In this document: piece by piece, positions 18,504 through 27,436 of the stretch | How positions within the stretch are numbered: position 1 is the first letter of the stretch | How the letters are laid out: each line of letters starts with the position of its first letter | NCBI GenBank assembly: GCA_020638975.1 | Contig: JACKHN010000006.1 | Coordinates: 124,001-188,000, forward strand | DNA: 64,000 nt | Reading direction: 5' to 3' | Origin: Planctomycetaceae bacterium | GTDB lineage: Bacteria; Planctomycetota; Planctomycetia; Pirellulales; Pirellulaceae | Program-made: the position numbers and the translations under genes | The notes under the pieces: generated by a model | What the model saw: the letters and a program-made list of their open reading frames with translations, nothing else | Database searches by the model: none | What the model was told of the DNA's origin: nothing

Positions 18504-18644
18504 TGCGTTACCGCTAAGGATTAGGGTGAATGAAGTGAGCCGCTGGCCGTAAGGCCCCGGGCGCGCCCTGCATTCCTCGCCGCCCGACCGCTTACGCATC
18601 ACGGCTCACGAAACGGGCAAACCCTAAAATCAAGGTGTAACGCA
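18504..18644. repeat. Foldback repeat with GTGAGCCG core (~141 bp)
   Basis: Imperfect inverted repeat: outer arms TGCGTTAC (18504-18511) and GTAACGCA (18637-18644), then TTAGGGT (18521-18527) against ACCCTAA (18621-18627), and inner GTGAGCCG against CGGCTCAC. No direct flanking repeat is evident and no second copy is present in the window. Resembles REP-type palindromes abundant in Pirellulaceae (recollection, not checked). Confidence 0.6.
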
Positions 18645-19294
18645 GTACTAGCGAAAGACCAAGAGAGACTTATCGCGTTGTCCGATGCGGGTCGCAGCTT
18701 CTATCAGGTGTAACTTCCGCGCAAGGATTCGTTGCTCGATGCATCGAAGCTGATCGAGTGGCAGGCGGACTCTCGCTGGAGAGTCGAGGGGTTCAAGAAT
18801 CTCTTCGATCGGCTCGTTACCTGTGCCCGAAAGACGCGAACTTCATCCACGATCGCCAGCGACTCTAGCACGCCACGCAAGTGATCGACAACGTGACAGT
18901 TCCGACCACGCTGCGATTGCGGGCTCAACTGCGGGCTCGCCTGGACGAACGAACGATTGCTGATCCGGAAGGCTGGTTTCCTGAAATCGTGTAGCATGGG
19001 AGCCGTGAACGAGCAGCCGCCTTACAATCCGCTATCGCTCGCGGAATCAACGCATCCGGCCATGGTGCGACAAAAAGCAGTTCGTTCTCGATAACGGGGT
19101 AAAATGACTGCCATTTTCTTAAGAAAACTCGGAGAAAGGTCAGCCGAGTTGGTTCGAGGAAACTGGAAAGAGACCGGCGGAGCTATGATGCGCTGCAACA
19201 ATGACAGTAGGCGATCGGATAGAACTTACGATGTCGAAGCACAAATCACGAATCCGCCCTAGTTGGCGAGAACAAAATCAAAAAGGAATAGCTG
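18645..19294. other. 650-bp gene-poor gap
   Basis: No convincing gene. A minus frame at 18704-18997 and short plus frames have no recognisable motif or ribosome site. The plus strand around 18720-18830 reads like a stretch of protein (RKDSLLDASKLIEWQADSRW) that soon meets stops, so a decayed gene is possible. An ATG at 19201 opens a 45-codon frame overlapping the next gene; not called. Confidence 0.4.
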
Positions 19295-19489
19295 ATGCGA
19301 CTTCAAGATTGGGAAGTGACCATTCAAGAGATTGTTGATGAATGCAATCGACAATTAAAGGAAAGGACCGAGGATCGAATCCTAGCGAAATGGCGTACGA
19401 AGTTGGAACAGGAACCGACTCTCTTACAACCATTCCAAATCGACGAGATCGTGCGAGCGGTCAGGCTACGACTCGGTACTAAGAGCTAA
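19295..19489 (+). CDS. Small hypothetical protein (64 aa)
   Basis: Unrecognised 64-residue, charged, mostly helical-looking product (MRLQDWEVTIQEIVDECN..., ...IDEIVRAVRLRLGTKS). Supported by an AAGGA 8-9 bases before ATG 19295 and a protein-like composition. No membrane segment or signal. The next small gene lies 180 bp downstream on the same strand. Function unknown; moderate chance of being a false ORF. Confidence 0.5.
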   Translation: MRLQDWEVTIQEIVDECNRQLKERTEDRILAKWRTKLEQEPTLLQPFQIDEIVRAVRLRLGTKS

Positions 19490-19668
19490 TGACACCGACA
19501 CCCCTGTCCGGTGTCTGTACAGCTCCGAGATCTTCCTAAGCTCTCTTGGCAACAGATTGTCACCAATCGGATGTGTCGCGTTGCATTCTCCACTCCATCC
19601 CCGTATCGAACTGGGCTCGGTTGCAATACAGTTCAGCATCTCATCACTTTCTACTGACCGAGGAAATA

Positions 19669-19974
19669 ATGGAAAAGGTCGATCAAGCCGCGCCGAAGAA
19701 AGACGAACCCGCAGCGGCACCGAATCACACAAAAAAGATCACGTCCCAAGTGTTGGAGAAAATCGGCAGGCCGCCCCGCCTGCAACGTGTGGAAGTGTGC
19801 CGGCACCACGATGGCAACTACCGGGTCAACATTTGGGAGCAACTCGAGCCGAAAGGGGACTCCGTTTTGTCAAGCGGTGTCCACATTTTGTCCTCGTACT
19901 ATTTAAAGGTATCGGATACAGGCGAAATCCTCCGCAGCAACCCGCCGCTGACAAAGCTCCGACTCAAGGCTTGA
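19669..19974 (+). CDS. Hypothetical protein (101 aa)
   Basis: Unrecognised small soluble protein. ATG 19669 has GAGGAAA directly upstream; the longer frame to 19546 adds residues without character. The N-terminal 25 residues are Lys/Ala/Pro-rich (QAAPKKDEPAAAPNHTKK) and look disordered. The remainder (LQRVEVCRHHDGNYRVNIWEQ ... DTGEILRSNPPLTKL) suggests a compact beta-rich domain of about 70 residues. Codon use looks like that of real genes here. No partner visible. Confidence 0.6.
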   Translation: MEKVDQAAPKKDEPAAAPNHTKKITSQVLEKIGRPPRLQRVEVCRHHDGNYRVNIWEQLEPKGDSVLSSGVHILSSYYLKVSDTGEILRSNPPLTKLRLKA

Positions 19975-20142
19975 AATGGATCACTCTCTTCGTCCGTGAC
20001 CTGCCAGTCTATGATTTCCTCGCTCTTGCATCCCGTCTCTGAAAAAGGCATGAAGCCGAGCCTGTCAGTTGCCTGACTGCTGAGAGAAGGGAGCAGCCAA
20101 AATATCCGGGTGAAGAATTTCACCTCGAAAGCTGTAACTGAA

Positions 20143-20358
20143 TCACGCCATCACGCGAGCGAAATTCGCCCTGATATACTCGTCGGCAACGTCCACGGCC
20201 GTGAAGGTCGTGGCGTCGGTGATCGTCGCTGACCAGTCGTGGCCAGTCCAAACCTGGAACAGGGCCCTCTTGGGAACACGGTTGCTCGGGAGTTCTCCCG
20301 CAACACGATCCGACGTGATGATGAATATTTCGCCAGATTTGCGTGGCATTACGCCCAT
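20143..20358 (-). CDS. Small hypothetical protein (71 aa)
   Basis: Unrecognised. ATG 20358 follows AGAAGGGG at about 8 bases and is preferred to the upstream start at 20412. The product is a compact alpha/beta-looking sequence with no signal peptide: IFIITSDRVAGEL, LFQVWTGHDWSAT and VDVADEYIRANFARVMA. It converges with the 101-residue gene. Could be a small conserved Planctomycetota protein; function unknown. Confidence 0.5.
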   Translation of the reverse strand: MGVMPRKSGEIFIITSDRVAGELPSNRVPKRALFQVWTGHDWSATITDATTFTAVDVADEYIRANFARVMA

Positions 20359-20467
20359 GGAGTTTCCCCTTCTTATGAAACGCTCTCTATTCACAACATC
20401 GACTTGATGCATCGGACTGAATGAAGATTAAACTGGTGGCGTGAACTTCCGTGCCATCCGCGCCCAT

Positions 20468-20572
20468 GTGATTAGAGCGGTCTTTGGGCAGATTTAGCGT
20501 TGTTTCGTCAAGATTCCCTGGGAGCTAGACCACCACAGCCGCTACGCGTCCATGCGACTCGCACTAAGCACC
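20468..20572 (-). repeat. Repeat family B (~105 bp), copy 1
   Basis: Read on the minus strand: GGTGCTTAGTGCGAGTCGCA, then GTAGCGGCTGTGG, CCCAGGGAATCTTGACGAAA and CAACGCTA, ending CCGCTCTAATC. The same blocks in the same order occur at 35285-35385 and 45719-45821, at roughly 75-85% identity by eye. Noncoding; no clear target duplication seen. Confidence 0.7.
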
Positions 20573-20952
20573 AGGGAACACAGCGTCAGTGAAGCCGCTA
20601 AGGTTTAGGATATCGCCACGCTCGCGCGCTTGCGCTGGGCGAGCTAATTGCGAAAGGTCCTGTCCTCACCTCAGACGTAGGCTATCCGGCGAAACTCATC
20701 CGGCGTGCGAGCCATCGCCGCCTTGCGACTCGGTGTTTTGTTGGCTTTGGTCGAATGCCCGGTGTCACCGTCCCTTAAAGTGCCGGATTAGGACGGGCCG
20801 GCCTGGTGAGTCCGGGATACTCGCAACCCGATGGGTGATTTTATGCGTCCCATCGCGGCGCCGGTGCAAAATGTGAGACTTGAATAAATCAAACGCCTTC
20901 AAGACGCGAGACGTCCGCTTGCCTGGCGTGGCTTCCATGCTAAAAACACGGC
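20573..20952. other. Gene-free 380 bp before aguB
   Basis: Nothing convincing. A minus-strand stretch near 20680-20740 reads TPSRKAAMARTPDEFRRIAYV before a stop and may be a remnant. The region supplies the promoter of aguB, but I cannot point to a reliable -35/-10 pair. Confidence 0.4.
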
Positions 20953-21840
20953 ATGGAAAGCAAATCTAAGAACCGGAATGTGTCGATCGCTTTGGTGCAA
21001 ATGACGTGTACCGAGGCGAAAGCACCGAACGTCGAGAAGGCTCTTTCGCGAATCGCCGACGCTGCGGGTCGCGGAGCGAACGTCGTCTGTCTGCAAGAGC
21101 TATTTCACAATCAGTATCCGTGCCAGACGGAGGATCACGCCCGCTTCGCCGAGGCGGAGCCGATCCCAGGGCCGACGAGCGACGTGTTGGCCGAGGCAGC
21201 TCGCAAGCACGAAGTCGTCATCGTTGGTTCGATGTTCGAGCGACGGGCACATGGGCTCTACCACAATACCGCGGTTGTCTTCGACACCGACGGAACGCAA
21301 CTCGGCATGTATCGCAAGATGCACATTCCCGATGATCCGCTGTTCTACGAGAAGTTCTACTTTACGCCGGGAGACCTCGGATTTCGCAGTTTTCAAACTC
21401 GCTTCGGTCGCATTGGCGTGTGCGTCTGCTGGGACCAATGGTTCCCCGAAGCAGCTCGCCTGACCGCCCTGACTGGTGCCGAGATCCTCTTTTACCCGAC
21501 AGCGATTGGCTGGTTGCCGGAGGAGAAGGATGCCTACGGCGCCAGCCAGCATTCGGCTTGGGAAACGATGATGCGCAGCCACGCCATCACGAACGGCGTC
21601 TTCGTGGCGGCACCGAATCGAGTCGGTCATGAAGGCAAGCTTCAGTTTTGGGGTGCCTCGTTTGTCGCCGATCCTTACGGCCAAGTCGTCGCTCGCGCAT
21701 CCCATGATTCAGAAGAGACCCTAATCGTGGAATGCGATCTCAATACGCTTGATACGGCGCGAACTCACTGGCCTTTCCTACGAGATCGTCGCATCGATGC
21801 ATACGCGGGCCTTCAGAAGCGGTTCATTGACGATGAGTGA
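20953..21840 (+). CDS. aguB: N-carbamoylputrescine amidase
   Basis: Nitrilase-superfamily amidase that hydrolyses N-carbamoylputrescine to putrescine, CO2 and ammonia, the second step of agmatine degradation. The catalytic Glu-Lys-Cys triad is visible: CLQELFHNQYPCQ (Glu), YRKMHIPDDPLFYEKFYF (Lys) and VCVCWDQWFPEAAR (Cys). Length 295 is typical. The alternative, a generic carbon-nitrogen hydrolase, is unlikely because its stop overlaps the start of agmatine deiminase by 8 bp. Cytosolic. Confidence 0.95.
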   Translation: MESKSKNRNVSIALVQMTCTEAKAPNVEKALSRIADAAGRGANVVCLQELFHNQYPCQTEDHARFAEAEPIPGPTSDVLAEAARKHEVVIVGSMFERRAHGLYHNTAVVFDTDGTQLGMYRKMHIPDDPLFYEKFYFTPGDLGFRSFQTRFGRIGVCVCWDQWFPEAARLTALTGAEILFYPTAIGWLPEEKDAYGASQHSAWETMMRSHAITNGVFVAAPNRVGHEGKLQFWGASFVADPYGQVVARASHDSEETLIVECDLNTLDTARTHWPFLRDRRIDAYAGLQKRFIDDE

Positions 21841-22861
21841 GCCGACGCCCCGGTCGCTCGGCTATCGTTGGCCCGCCGAGTGGGAACCACACGCTGCAAC
21901 TTGGGTGTCGTGGCCGCATAATCCCAACACGTGGCCGGGCAATTTTGGAGTCGTACCAGCGAGGTTCGCGGAGTTTGTGCGCGCGATCGCCGAATTCGAG
22001 CCCGTTCGTATTCTCGCCGGAAGCGAATGTGTGATGGCGGACGCCCAGAAGCACGTTGGCGATCATCCGAATGTGGAGCTCGTCGATATCGAGACCAACG
22101 ATGCCTGGTGTCGCGATCATGGCCCCATGTTTTTAGTCGGGGGCAGTGGAACGGCGCTTGTCGACTGGGAGTATAACGCGTGGGGCGGGAAGTACCCGCC
22201 GTTCGACAAGGACAACGCGGTGCCTCAGAAGATCGCATCGTTGTACGATCGTCGCCGATTCGTTCCAGGGATTATTCTCGAAGGCGGTTCCGTCGAGGGC
22301 AACGGACTCGGAACCATACTGACCACCGCGTCCTGCCTGTTGAATCCGAATCGAAATTCGAGTCTCGACCGCTCGGGAACCGAGCGATACCTCAGGGAAT
22401 TCCTGGGCGCGACGAACGTGTTGTGGCTCGTACGGGGTGAACTGGCGGGTGACGACACCGACGGGCATATCGACCAGTTGGCTCGATTCGTCAATCCAAC
22501 AACGATTGTCGCAGCTTGGGAAGATGATCCAGCCGATGTGAACTACGAACCGCTTCGTGCGAACTTCGATCAACTACGGCAGATGGCCGATCAGAACGGC
22601 GAAAGGCTCAACATCGTCAAACTCCCGCTGCCAAAGCCAAAATTCTATGATGGCCATCGGCTGCCAGCCTGTTACTGCAACTTCTATCTCGCCAACGACT
22701 GCGTCATCGTGCCGCAATTTGACGATCAGGCTGATGCGGTTGCGATCGAAATCCTTCAAAGCCTATGCCCCGATCGCAAGGTTGTCGGAGTTCCGTCGCT
22801 GGATCTGGTGTGGGGGCTTGGGTCATTCCATTGTTTGACTCAGCAGGAGCCCGCCGGCTGA
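21833..22861 (+). CDS. aguA: Agmatine deiminase
   Basis: Guanidino-group-modifying enzyme converting agmatine to N-carbamoylputrescine and ammonia. Family segments: RWPAEWEPHAATWVSWPHN at the N terminus, TNDAWCRDHGPMFLV, WEYNAWGGKYPPFDKDN, ILEGGSVEGNGLGTILTT, DDTDGHIDQLARFV, and the catalytic-Cys region GSFHCLTQQEPAG at the C terminus. ATG 21833 starts inside the last codons of aguB (8-bp overlap), so the pair is translationally coupled. 342 residues, usual for AguA. Together they form a two-step route from agmatine to putrescine; no arginine decarboxylase (speA) is nearby. Confidence 0.96.
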   Translation: MSEPTPRSLGYRWPAEWEPHAATWVSWPHNPNTWPGNFGVVPARFAEFVRAIAEFEPVRILAGSECVMADAQKHVGDHPNVELVDIETNDAWCRDHGPMFLVGGSGTALVDWEYNAWGGKYPPFDKDNAVPQKIASLYDRRRFVPGIILEGGSVEGNGLGTILTTASCLLNPNRNSSLDRSGTERYLREFLGATNVLWLVRGELAGDDTDGHIDQLARFVNPTTIVAAWEDDPADVNYEPLRANFDQLRQMADQNGERLNIVKLPLPKPKFYDGHRLPACYCNFYLANDCVIVPQFDDQADAVAIEILQSLCPDRKVVGVPSLDLVWGLGSFHCLTQQEPAG

Positions 22862-22983
22862 CGCTACAGAGCCGCCAGCTAGTACCTTGCATGTATCGTT
22901 TTTGCCGCAGACGGCGTAGGATGGACGCTTGGTTCGTCTTGCAGTACCGGACCGACGAAGCGTCCATACTAACAGAGTCGCTT

Positions 22984-23835
22984 ATGCTCGAACGCGAAGA
23001 ATACGTCGAACAAGCTTACTTCTTCCGCACGCTGGGCGAGCGGTTGCCGAAGAATATGCCGTTACAGGAACTCCTGCGGCAGACCCGAGAAGAGCTATTG
23101 GCCTCGACGAACTTGCCGCATGCCATCGACTTTTTGCGAACCGAGTTAGAGCACGCGGGCGTCTTTGGTACGGCGATGGCCCGCCTGCCACACTATTTCA
23201 CGCCATTCCAAACTTATGTAATCCAGGAGGCCGAGAACGAACGCGGTCGCTTCGATATGCGAATCGCCTTAGAAATCCTGCGATCGGAGGCCGAGTACCG
23301 CACGAAAGGGGCCTCGCCCCAAGGTTTGTTTCTGTTCCATTTTGAGACTTTGTCGCGCAATCGCCTGCGTTATGACAAGGGGCTTGCTGCAGTCGCTGGC
23401 GATCCGCTGTATGACGACGCGTGGCGTGATTGGATCATGTTTGTTCGCCATCAGGTCGGTTTTATCGATTTGGCGGATCTGTTGTATATGCGGAGCGAGT
23501 ATTCGAATATACGGCGAAAGGCACAACGGGGCGTCGTCGCCGAGCCCGAAAAGCCCGTGCTATTTGGCGAAAAGGAAGGCAAGATCGCCTTTGCAAACCG
23601 GGGGAAGGAACCGCTTTATTTGTTCGCGGCATTACAGCGGCACCTGGGTTACCCCGCCGTGCCCCGCCCAAAGCCTCAAGACGACTCCGTCGACGTCTTA
23701 CCACTGGTTTTGCGGCGATTGGAACGAATCGAGGCACGGCTAAAGATCATGGAAGAAGAACAACGGGGCGGGCTGGACATTACAAAATTCTATGGTGAGC
23801 AACCAAAATTCCTGCCGCCCCCGTTAGCAGAGTGA
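22984..23835 (+). CDS. Conserved hypothetical protein (283 aa)
   Basis: Family not identified. Soluble and rich in charged helices (MLEREEYVEQAYFFRTLGERL ...), with an aromatic-rich central part, LLYMRSEYSNIRR near the middle, and a C-terminal coiled-coil-like run (LVLRRLERIEARLKIMEEEQRGG). No signal, membrane segment or catalytic motif. ATG 22984 is preferred because upstream in-frame sequence overlaps aguA in another frame. Lies 122 bp after aguA on the same strand; a functional link is not shown. Confidence 0.75.
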   Translation: MLEREEYVEQAYFFRTLGERLPKNMPLQELLRQTREELLASTNLPHAIDFLRTELEHAGVFGTAMARLPHYFTPFQTYVIQEAENERGRFDMRIALEILRSEAEYRTKGASPQGLFLFHFETLSRNRLRYDKGLAAVAGDPLYDDAWRDWIMFVRHQVGFIDLADLLYMRSEYSNIRRKAQRGVVAEPEKPVLFGEKEGKIAFANRGKEPLYLFAALQRHLGYPAVPRPKPQDDSVDVLPLVLRRLERIEARLKIMEEEQRGGLDITKFYGEQPKFLPPPLAE

Positions 23836-23980
23836 CCCGCCGGATCGCGAGCAGGGAAAAATCACCCGCTGCAAAAAATAGTCTTGGAATTTCGCAACAC
23901 CGGCGTTCTCCTAAACGGGGCTGCGCGTTAAATTCTGTAGATTGGTGGAACGAGGTGGAGAAAAAATCGAGGTATTGGCT

Positions 23981-24445
23981 GTGGATGTTCATTTGACGCT
24001 AGATACAGACACGGTCGCGCAAGTCGCTACCTCCAACCCTCTTTGCGTGAAGGTTGGCGACAGCGTCCGCGAAACGCTGCATGCGATGAAAGAGAAACGT
24101 CGCGGGGCAGTTCTCGTTTGTGATGGCGAAAAATTGGCGGGGATTTTCACCGAACGCGACGCTTTGAAGTTGATGGAGCCAGGCGCGGACCTAGACGTCA
24201 GCGTCGGGCAAGTCATGACGGCAAACCCCGAGACCATTGCCGACAGTTTGACGGTTGGCGATGCAATCACAAAAATGTCGCGCGGTGGTTTTCGTCGCTT
24301 GCCGATCGTCGATCCCGATGGCCGTCCGAAAGGGTTCGTCACGGTTGCCGGCATCCTGCATTACCTCGTTGGACATTTTCCGGCGATCGTCTACAACCTC
24401 CCACCGAATCCACACCATACGACACAATCCCGAGAGGGTGCGTAA
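23981..24445 (+). CDS. CBS-pair domain protein
   Basis: About 154 residues made of two CBS motifs, a fold that binds adenine nucleotides. Each half shows the usual pattern: VKVGDSVRETLHAMKEKRRGAVLV / LAGIFTERDALKL and VMTANPETIADSL / RRLPIVDPDGRPKGFVT. The C terminus ends with a short tail with HHTTQSREGA. Start uncertain: GTG 23981 with GAGG about 8 bases upstream is my choice; TTG 23942 is also open. Followed after 86 bp by korA, with a related CBS protein directly after korB, which suggests an energy-sensing link to that enzyme (inference). Confidence 0.85.
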   Translation: MDVHLTLDTDTVAQVATSNPLCVKVGDSVRETLHAMKEKRRGAVLVCDGEKLAGIFTERDALKLMEPGADLDVSVGQVMTANPETIADSLTVGDAITKMSRGGFRRLPIVDPDGRPKGFVTVAGILHYLVGHFPAIVYNLPPNPHHTTQSREGA

Positions 24446-24531
24446 ACCCTCTGCCTCTCCGCATCACTTCGCCACGAGGCGAATCAAACCTACCGGCTAC
24501 GAGCTACAACGAACTGGATCACGAGCTAGTC

Positions 24532-26397
24532 ATGTCGATATCAACCGAGGGGCAGCCCGCCTCTATGAAGCAGTCGATCGTCCTTGAAGGAGCCACTGTC
24601 CGACTCGCCGGAGACTCTGGCGACGGTATGCAGTTGGCCGGAACGCAGCTGACAGGAACTTCCGCGCAAGTCGGCAACGACATCGCGACCTTCCCCGACT
24701 ATCCCGCCGAGATCCGTGCTCCGCGCGGAACGTTGGCCGGTGTCAGCGGCTTCCAGGTTCATTTTTCATCGCAGGAGATCTTTACGCCGGGCGACTCGCT
24801 GAACTGTCTCGTCGCCATGAACCCGGCAGCATTGAAGACAAACCTCGGCGATCTCGATGCGGGTGGGGCATTGATCGTCAATGAAGATGCGTTCGACAAG
24901 AAAGATCTCGACAAAGCGGGCTACGCCACAAACCCGCTGGATGACGAGAGCCTCGATGGCTATAAGTTGTTCCGAGTTCCGATGACCACGCTCACTCGTG
25001 GGGCCGTCGACGGATTGGGCCTGGGCATGAAAGAAGCCGATCGCTGTCGCAACTTCTTTGCGATGGGTTTGATCTATTGGCTGTACGGTCGCGATCTGTC
25101 GCCGACATTGCGTTTCATTGATGAGAAGTTCGGCACCAAGCCGGTCGTCGCGGAAGCGAACCGCAAGGCGCTCAATGCCGGTTGGAATTATGGTGAAACC
25201 ACCGAAGCCTTCGTAAGCAACTATGAAGTCGCACCGGCCCAATTGCCCGCCGGCACGTACAAAAACATCGAGGGAAACCAAGCTTTGGCGTGGGGATTAG
25301 TAACCGCCGCGAAGCTGAGCAACAAAGACTTGTTCTACGGCACCTATCCCATCACGCCTGCCAGCGACATCCTGCATGAACTGAGTCGTCATAAGAACTT
25401 TGGGGTTCGCACGGTCCAGGCCGAAGATGAAATCGCGGCCATGTGTACGGTTGTTGGAGCCGCGTTTGCCGGATCGATGGCGGTGACAGGGTCGAGCGGC
25501 CCAGGCATCGCACTCAAGGGCGAGGCCATGGGCTTGGGAATGATCCTGGAACTGCCCATGCTGATCATCAATGTCCAGCGCGGCGGCCCCAGCACAGGCT
25601 TGCCTACAAAGACCGAGCAGTCCGACTTGATGCAAGCCATCTTCGGTCGCAACGGCGAGTCGCCGATTCCCGTGATTGCCGCTCGAAGTCCTGGTGACTG
25701 CTTCGATGTAGCGATCGAGGCTTGGCGCATCGCGACGCGATTCATGACACCCGTCATCCTGCTGTCGGATGGCTATATTGCGAACGGTTCCGAACCGTGG
25801 CTGATCCCGGACGCCAATTCCCTACCGAAAATTGAAATCACCCATCCAGGTCCACTGCAAGAGGGCGAAACGTTCATGCCCTATGCACGCAATGAGCGAC
25901 TGGCTCGCCCGTGGGCCATTCCCGGAACAGAAGGCTTGATGCACCGGGTCGGTGGGTTGGAGAAGCAAGACGTAACGGGCAATGTCAGTTATGACCCAGG
26001 CAACCATCAGCACATGACAGATGTTCGTGCCAAGAAAGTTGCAAACATCGCCGACGATGTCCCACCTCAAGAAGTCAATGGTCCGGAAAGTGGAGACTTG
26101 CTAGTGCTGAGCTGGGGCGGCACTTATGGCACCAATACGACAGCGGTGAGGAAGTGCCAAAAGCTCGGGCTGTCTGTCGCTCATGCACACCTCCGCTATT
26201 TGAACCCCTTCCCAAAGAATTTGGGTGAGATCCTGAATCGCTACGACAAGGTTCTCGTTCCGGAATTGAATATGGGACAACTTCTCGGGCTAATTCGCGC
26301 CCGTTATCTCAAAGACGCGATTGGCTATAACAAAGTCCAAGGCAAACCGTTCACCGTCGCAGAACTTGTCAAAAAGATCCAAGTAACCATCGGATGA
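24532..26397 (+). CDS. korA: 2-oxoacid:ferredoxin oxidoreductase subunit alpha (gamma-alpha fusion)
   Basis: Large subunit of a two-subunit 2-oxoacid:ferredoxin oxidoreductase, probably acting on 2-oxoglutarate. The N-terminal gamma domain starts RLAGDSGDGMQLAGTQL; the alpha domain follows at about residue 235 (NQALAWGLVTAAKLSN, YGTYPITPASDILHELS, VQAEDEIAAMCTVVGA, GLPTKTEQSDLMQA). The transketolase-C-like region lies near 525-600 (VLSWGGTYGTNTTAVRK, PFPKNLGE). 621 residues is typical of KorA-type fusions. Whether the acid is 2-oxoglutarate or pyruvate cannot be settled, but the fusion form favours 2-oxoglutarate. Confidence 0.93.
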   Translation: MSISTEGQPASMKQSIVLEGATVRLAGDSGDGMQLAGTQLTGTSAQVGNDIATFPDYPAEIRAPRGTLAGVSGFQVHFSSQEIFTPGDSLNCLVAMNPAALKTNLGDLDAGGALIVNEDAFDKKDLDKAGYATNPLDDESLDGYKLFRVPMTTLTRGAVDGLGLGMKEADRCRNFFAMGLIYWLYGRDLSPTLRFIDEKFGTKPVVAEANRKALNAGWNYGETTEAFVSNYEVAPAQLPAGTYKNIEGNQALAWGLVTAAKLSNKDLFYGTYPITPASDILHELSRHKNFGVRTVQAEDEIAAMCTVVGAAFAGSMAVTGSSGPGIALKGEAMGLGMILELPMLIINVQRGGPSTGLPTKTEQSDLMQAIFGRNGESPIPVIAARSPGDCFDVAIEAWRIATRFMTPVILLSDGYIANGSEPWLIPDANSLPKIEITHPGPLQEGETFMPYARNERLARPWAIPGTEGLMHRVGGLEKQDVTGNVSYDPGNHQHMTDVRAKKVANIADDVPPQEVNGPESGDLLVLSWGGTYGTNTTAVRKCQKLGLSVAHAHLRYLNPFPKNLGEILNRYDKVLVPELNMGQLLGLIRARYLKDAIGYNKVQGKPFTVAELVKKIQVTIG

Positions 26398-26416
26398 TCA
26401 AAGAGAAGCAACTTCT

Positions 26417-27436
26417 ATGAGTACTCAGCTCCCTGTTTTGACGGCCAAAGATTTCGAGAGCAACCAGGATGTCCGTTGGTGTCCTGGATGTGGTGACTAT
26501 TCGATCTTGGCCCAGATGAAGAAGATGCTCCCTTCGATGGGAGTGCCTCGTGAAAAAATCGTGTTCATCTCGGGCATCGGCTGCTCCAGTCGCTTTCCGT
26601 ACTATATGAACACGTACGGCATTCACAGCATCCACGGACGAGCCCCTGCGCTCGCCACGGGTTTGAAATCCGTGCGTCCGGACCTCATGGTGTGGGTCAT
26701 CACGGGCGACGGTGACGGGCTGAGTATCGGTGGTAATCACTTGATGCACGCGATTCGCCGTAACCTCGATATCAACATCATTCTCTTCAATAATCGGATC
26801 TACGGACTTACCAAGGGTCAGTATTCGCCGACTTCGCCACTGGGCAAAGTCACCAAGAGTACACCGATGGGTGCCATCGACAATCCGCTGCATCCGTTGT
26901 CAATTGCAATCGGCTGTGAAGCCAGCTTTGTCGCTCGCTCGATCGACACACATATCAAGCACCTCGAAACGACGTTGCAACGTGCCGCCGAGCATCGCGG
27001 GACATCGTTCGTTGAAGTTTATCAGAACTGCAATATCTTCAACGATGGAGCTTGGGAGTATACGAAGGACAAAAAGACCAAAGCTGAGAACACGATCGAG
27101 TTGGAGCATGGCAAACCGCTCATCTTCGGCACGAATCGAGATAAGGGCATTCGCTTGAACGGCCTGGAGCCAGAGATCGTAGAACTCGGCAAGGGGGTCT
27201 CGGAAGACGACCTCTTGTTCCACGACGAAAAAGCCTCCGAACCGAGCTTGGCATATCTGCTGAGCCGGATGCGTCACGAAGATGGATTCCCCGAACCCAT
27301 CGGTGTCTTCCGGGCTATCGACAAGCCGCGTTATGACGATGAACTCAACAAGCAAGTTGCCGCAGCCAAGTCGAAAAAGGGCGAAGGCGATTTGAACGCA
27401 CTCTTCAACTCCGGCGAAACGTGGACAGTAGCATGA
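26417..27436 (+). CDS. korB: 2-oxoacid:ferredoxin oxidoreductase subunit beta
   Basis: TPP- and [4Fe-4S]-binding subunit partnering korA 19 bp upstream. Visible are WCPGCGDYSIL (Fe-S Cys pair), GIGCSSRFPYYMNTYG with another Cys, the TPP/Mg motif VITGDGDGLSIGGNH, NNRIYGLTKGQYSPTSPLG, and the conserved YQNCNIFND with the last cluster Cys. 339 residues, with a C-terminal extension typical of KorB. The TGA overlaps the ATG of the next CBS gene by ATGA. Cytosolic. Confidence 0.94.
   Translation: MSTQLPVLTAKDFESNQDVRWCPGCGDYSILAQMKKMLPSMGVPREKIVFISGIGCSSRFPYYMNTYGIHSIHGRAPALATGLKSVRPDLMVWVITGDGDGLSIGGNHLMHAIRRNLDINIILFNNRIYGLTKGQYSPTSPLGKVTKSTPMGAIDNPLHPLSIAIGCEASFVARSIDTHIKHLETTLQRAAEHRGTSFVEVYQNCNIFNDGAWEYTKDKKTKAENTIELEHGKPLIFGTNRDKGIRLNGLEPEIVELGKGVSEDDLLFHDEKASEPSLAYLLSRMRHEDGFPEPIGVFRAIDKPRYDDELNKQVAAAKSKKGEGDLNALFNSGETWTVA

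Noticed and set aside
18704..18997. 97-codon minus-strand ORF in the gene-poor region
   Set aside because: No recognised family, no ribosome site, and the opposite strand looks equally or more protein-like; reported only as a gap.
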